Source: Phaeoceros laevis
Taxonomy: Eukaryota; Anthocerotophyta; Anthocerotopsida; Notothyladales
Direction of reading: 5' to 3'
NCBI GenBank assembly: GCA_049999765.1
Contig: JBNGIQ010008508.1
Span: 1-35,485 of the forward strand
Length of the DNA: 35,485 nt
Part shown: in pieces, positions 32,228-35,485 of the stretch
Layout: each line of letters starts with the position of its first letter
Numbering within the stretch: position 1 is the stretch's first letter
Made by a program: the position numbers and the translations under genes
The notes under the pieces: generated by a model
Database searches by the model: none
Seen by the model: only the letters and a program-made list of their open reading frames with translations
Told to the model about the DNA's origin: nothing

Positions 32228-32674
32228 CAAACCAAAACAATCGCGCAGCACCTCAGCGGAGTTTAGCTTGAACAGTCTAGTAGGCGTAGTGTTACGTCAC
32301 CGCGCCGACACCCCGACACCACCAGGTACGTAGCTCCTCAATCTGGAATGAAAGAAAATCTTCTTGTTAGCTGGCTATGGCTTACACCATGGTTTCTAGG
32401 ACTGAGCTGGACGTGCGCGGCCATCACTTCCAGCTGCCGCCATTCGGATCTGGCAAGCGCATCTGCCCGGGCATTGATTGGCTTAGGGCTCACCATGGTG
32501 CACCTCACCCTGGCCACGCTGCTGCACACCTTCACCTGCTCGCTCCCCTCAGACGTGAAGCGGCCCCAGGATCTGGACATGAGAGAGCACGATGGGATCG
32601 TCGTCGAAAAGGCCCTGTCCCTCAAAGCAGTGCCACGTCCCAAGCTTGCTACTACTCCACACCTCACAAACTAG
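32228..32674 (+). pseudogene. P450 remnant: duplicated promoter block joined to the final (haem) exon
   Basis: Positions 32228-32312 match the promoter block at 28405-28483. Positions 32393-32674 match the last exon of the P450 at 28689, including its acceptor (CTAG|G), the haem loop PFGSGKRICPG and the tail VHLTLATLLHTFTCSLPSDVKRPQDLDM to a stop. Exons 1-4 are absent. Relative to the intact gene there is a 4-base insertion in GCATTGATTGG (about 32473-32477), which shifts the frame just after the haem cysteine. It is the collapsed relic of a tandem duplicate. Confidence 0.88.
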
Positions 32675-33117
32675 CTATCTAGCTTTCTCTTAGTACTAAA
32701 TATACCCTGAATCCAAACATTTGAACCAGCTACAGCCCTGGCCATGGCGGCTTGCAAACTTCCGCATACATTTGTCCCAAGCATGCATATATATGCAGGG
32801 TATTGCTCCCTGGACAAACTTGCAGAGATTGCTGGTCATTCACTATTGCAGCTAAGCTGGACAAGGTCGGGAGCCTTCAGCCACCTAGCTAGCTAGTATT
32901 TTACATAGAGGAAGGTGTTCACGGATAGGCACACCTGTGTCAGCCTGCAGACACTAGTCAGGCTTACTTGCAAATACTTGAACTGCAGGACGACGGTTTA
33001 CGAGCCCATTCGTAAATGTATGCCTGCAGGCAGTTGTGTTGCAATTCAGCTATTTCTATCATTTCAACCAATAACGGCCCAGACTTGTGACCAGTTTTCA
33101 AGAGCAGGGGATCCACC
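32675..33117. other. Spacer, no gene recognised
   Basis: Contains GCTAGCTAGC and TGCATATATGCA short palindromic repeats and no recognisable coding sequence. Confidence 0.4.
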
Positions 33118-33309
33118 TCAGCAGGCAGTCCAGCGGCTGAGGTCCCTGCTCCAGACTTGAGTGGCATCTTGCTCATTCAAGGACTTGAGCCTGGAGACTC
33201 CAAAATCTGCGACTTTTGCTCTTGTTACGTCTATCAGTACGATGTTGTTGCTCTTTATGTCTACACGGATAGCTGCATCCCTGGTGAAGATATTCTGGAA
33301 AGTATTCAA
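33118..33309 (-). pseudogene. Protein kinase fragment (catalytic loop to DFG)
   Basis: A 63-codon frame encodes VDIKSNNIVLIDVTRAKVAD followed by FGVSRL, the catalytic-loop-to-DFG segment of plant receptor-like kinases. The HRD triad is degraded to RVD and nothing else of the kinase is present, so it is a dead fragment. It lies upstream of the CYP85-clan piece on the opposite strand. Confidence 0.75.
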
Positions 33310-33559
33310 GTCATATGTATGTTACTAAAGAGTACATTTATAAATGGGTCAGAGAAATGACCTTCTGCAACTTCTCTGATGATGCTTTTCCTCTCCTTCC
33401 ATGTGAGAAACCTGGCTGGAGTGAGCTGTTTCCCTGTACCAAACATGACAACGTGATCAGCAACTGGACGCTAGTCATCACGCCTTGGCATATTTTATTC
33501 CGGTGTGATACCATGTAGCCTGTCATAAGCATCTTCCGCTTTCATATATTCCTAGACTT

Positions 33560-34606
33560 GTAAGGATTTGGTACTTGGATGTCCGCTATCTTTGTTTGCA
33601 CCCCAAAATCTTGGAACGGGTCAAGGTATCCATCACCAAATCTTTGAAACCAGCTCACTTCCGTGTGAATGAACTACAGCAATTTATGTGCTTACATGTG
33701 TATGCATGCATATGCTCTTGAACCAGGCTGAGAACGATGCTGTTGCACGGAAACGAAAGCATGTGGATGATCCCATCACCTGGGAAGAAACTCAGGAACT
33801 GACCTTGACCACCAAGGTACTTGAAAGCCATTTTTCCAGGACCCATTTATTGCTCCCAAGCCTCCAAGTAATCTGAAGTTGTCCCCCATGGATGCCTGCC
33901 TCCAGGTTCTANNNNNNNNNNCCACTACTGTACCCTTCACCTGGAGAGAAGCAACAGAAGATGTTGTCTACAACGGTGAGCAACCAGAACAACTAGCTGA
34001 TACTCAATACACACAATCTTGTCCAACAGCCTGAACTTGACGAACTCGTATTCTGTACAGGAATGGTTTTTCCGAAGGGGTGGAGAGTGTTCGTCTGGTT
34101 CAAATACTTCCAGCTCGACCCTGAACATTTTGCAAACCCTCTCGAATTTAGCCCCGAAAGGTTTGAGGTGAGAACCTGGTGCTTTGATTCGAACTGATAA
34201 CGACCAACATTTGTCAGTTCCTCAGACTTACTTGTAGACTCCTGTGGTGGATGTGGCAGACCCAGCCCAAGCTCAATACATACACACCTTTTGGCAACGG
34301 GACTCGGGTTTGCCCTGGGAGGGAGCTGGCTATTACTGAAATGCAGGTCTTCCTGCACCGGCTTTTCACCACCTATGGGTAAGCCTGGGCTCGCTCACAT
34401 CCCAATGCTTCCTATCTTCTTGAGCTTTTGCAGCGTTCAGGACGGGCTGATGGTCACCGTCGCTCTCTTGTTGGCATTGTTTGTACAGCTTCAAGGCCAT
34501 AGGCGACCTGCACAAGATACGACACTGGACCGTAGCACATCCTCAAGACGGTTTGTCGTTGGAGATCACTAAGCGAGTTCCAGGTGACCGTCCTGTTTCG
34601 ACCTGA
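33560..34606 (+). pseudogene. Cytochrome P450, CYP85 clan, C-terminal half (partial)
   Basis: The exons can be followed from the K-helix approach to the stop. RYLCLHPKILERVK ends at 33625; 33727-33816 encodes the stretch ending DPITWEETQELTLTTK. 33906-33975 contains VL, ten N, then TTVPFTWREATEDVVYN, so the ETLR motif lies in the gap. 34061-34167 encodes PKGWRVFVWFKYFQLDPEHF and SPERFE. A following exon to 34376 has the haem loop TPFGNGTRVCPG, and 34489-34606 ends KRVPGDRPVST then TGA. The PKGW and LDPE patterns are typical of the CYP85 clan, which includes kaurenoic acid oxidases and several diterpenoid oxidases. I cannot find the N-terminal half (anchor, proline hinge, C-helix). A weak I-helix candidate (ILFRCDTM, about 33497-33518) precedes a stop. 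The gene is either truncated or too diverged upstream. Confidence 0.8.
33912..33921. other. 10-base assembly gap inside the CYP85-clan exon
   Basis: Ten N replace the sequence where ETLR should be. The gap size is a placeholder, so the number of missing residues is unknown. Confidence 0.95.
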
Positions 34607-35485
34607 AAGGAGATGCTCTCATCAATAGGAAAGTAGCTCAAAGTGGTTTCAATCCATTCCCCCAACAGCATCGACAACTCCCTAGAATAGAGAGGTGACA
34701 TGCTCTTTGCAATTACCAGTAATAGTGGACACTTGTCGTAGGGGACTTGCTTCTAAACAGGTCTGGTTTGGCACCCAGCCCTCAGTTGCCGGGTAAAGAG
34801 CCGTGCACACTTTGGACTTAGTGCACCACATCAGCAATGTTGCAAAATCTTTTTGTTTTTTAACCGGTGAGGACACTGTCAAGGTGAGGCTGGACTTGAA
34901 GAATGGTTCCATGAGGGTAAATTTCAAACTAGTCTAGGTCTATATAGATCGAATATTTAGTTTATTCAAGCTACAATTTCCAATAGCCGGAGGGGGACAG
35001 CCGTGGCATGGGCAGCACCAGACTGGTGCATGTACCATTGGACGTGGCTGCAAGTAGCCCACCTATATAGTCCACCTTCTCATCCCAAGCTCAAGGAATA
35101 AATGAATGAATTAAAATTATGATATGATGGCAACAAGGGCCAAATTTGCAGCCTAGGCCTGCTACAGGAGTGCACAAGCAACCAGCCCAGTAGGCATAAA
35201 AAGTGCCAAGCCAGAGTTTGACAATGGTATCGTAATGGTGGGGTGCACTGCTGGCTGTGGCTCTCAAGGCCTGACGTTATTCATGGTGGTCAGATACTGG
35301 ATTTTCCTTTCTAATTCTTTGAACAACTAGTGGTCAGCAATGACTTGGGTTTCGTTTGATGCTTCCGTTGACAATCTGGGCAAGGAGATACCGAGCGCAA
35401 TGTTGGTGATTACTGGACAAGCTTTTTGGACAAGGATTACGTCGCCCACGCCCTATCACCCACATCCCTTACTCTCACCGCCAAA
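34607..35485. other. 3' flank, no gene recognised
   Basis: No recognisable domain in any frame. A sequence like a polyadenylation signal (AATAAATGAATGAATTAAAA) occurs at 35097-35116. Confidence 0.4.

Overview
The window is nuclear DNA of a land plant, most likely a seed-free one. Several features point this way: a terpene synthase of the bifunctional class II/class I type (DxDD and DDxxD motifs in one protein), an A-type and a CYP85-clan cytochrome P450, PPR and DYW fragments, a CACTA (En/Spm) transposase, an L1-type LINE whose ORF1 resembles plant DUF4283/zinc-knuckle proteins, and short introns (roughly 75-190 bp). The DYW remnant argues against Marchantia-like complex thalloid liverworts, which lack RNA editing. 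I cannot name a species.

Positions 1 to about 10.5 kb are transposon territory. On the minus strand lies a CACTA element with a Tnp2 transposase (position 1 to about 2005, running off the left edge). One in-frame amber codon breaks it. Upstream of it on the same strand is a two-exon gene (2696-4193) joining a CxCxxC...H finger to a SET domain. A candidate CACTA terminus lies at 6562-6571, next to a 76-bp palindrome. On the plus strand (7388-9411) is a four-exon gene resembling the TNPA/Transposase_24 proteins of En/Spm elements. It is followed by about 1 kb of degenerate subterminal repeats ending at a CACTA-like terminus (10522-10533), which cuts into a LINE.

From 10.5 to 16.3 kb is that LINE on the minus strand. 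It has a 1171-aa ORF1 and an endonuclease with a frameshift; the reverse transcriptase is missing. From 16.4 to 24.7 kb there are only gene fragments (RPA1-like, two PPR pieces, a DYW domain), several hairpins and inverted repeats, and two assembly gaps.

From 24.8 to 34.6 kb is the most interesting part, a candidate diterpenoid gene cluster. A complete 846-aa diterpene synthase (nine exons, minus strand) is transcribed divergently from a complete 531-aa CYP71-clan P450 (five exons, plus strand), with 380 bp between start codons. Downstream are a remnant P450 copy consisting only of promoter-like DNA and the last exon, a kinase fragment, and the C-terminal half of a CYP85-clan P450. The synthase keeps all metal-binding motifs. 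At the class II catalytic-base position where ent-copalyl diphosphate synthases have His it has Phe, which suggests a scaffold other than the gibberellin precursor. The inferred pathway is geranylgeranyl diphosphate, then a bicyclic diphosphate, then a diterpene olefin or alcohol in the plastid, then oxidation by ER-bound P450s.
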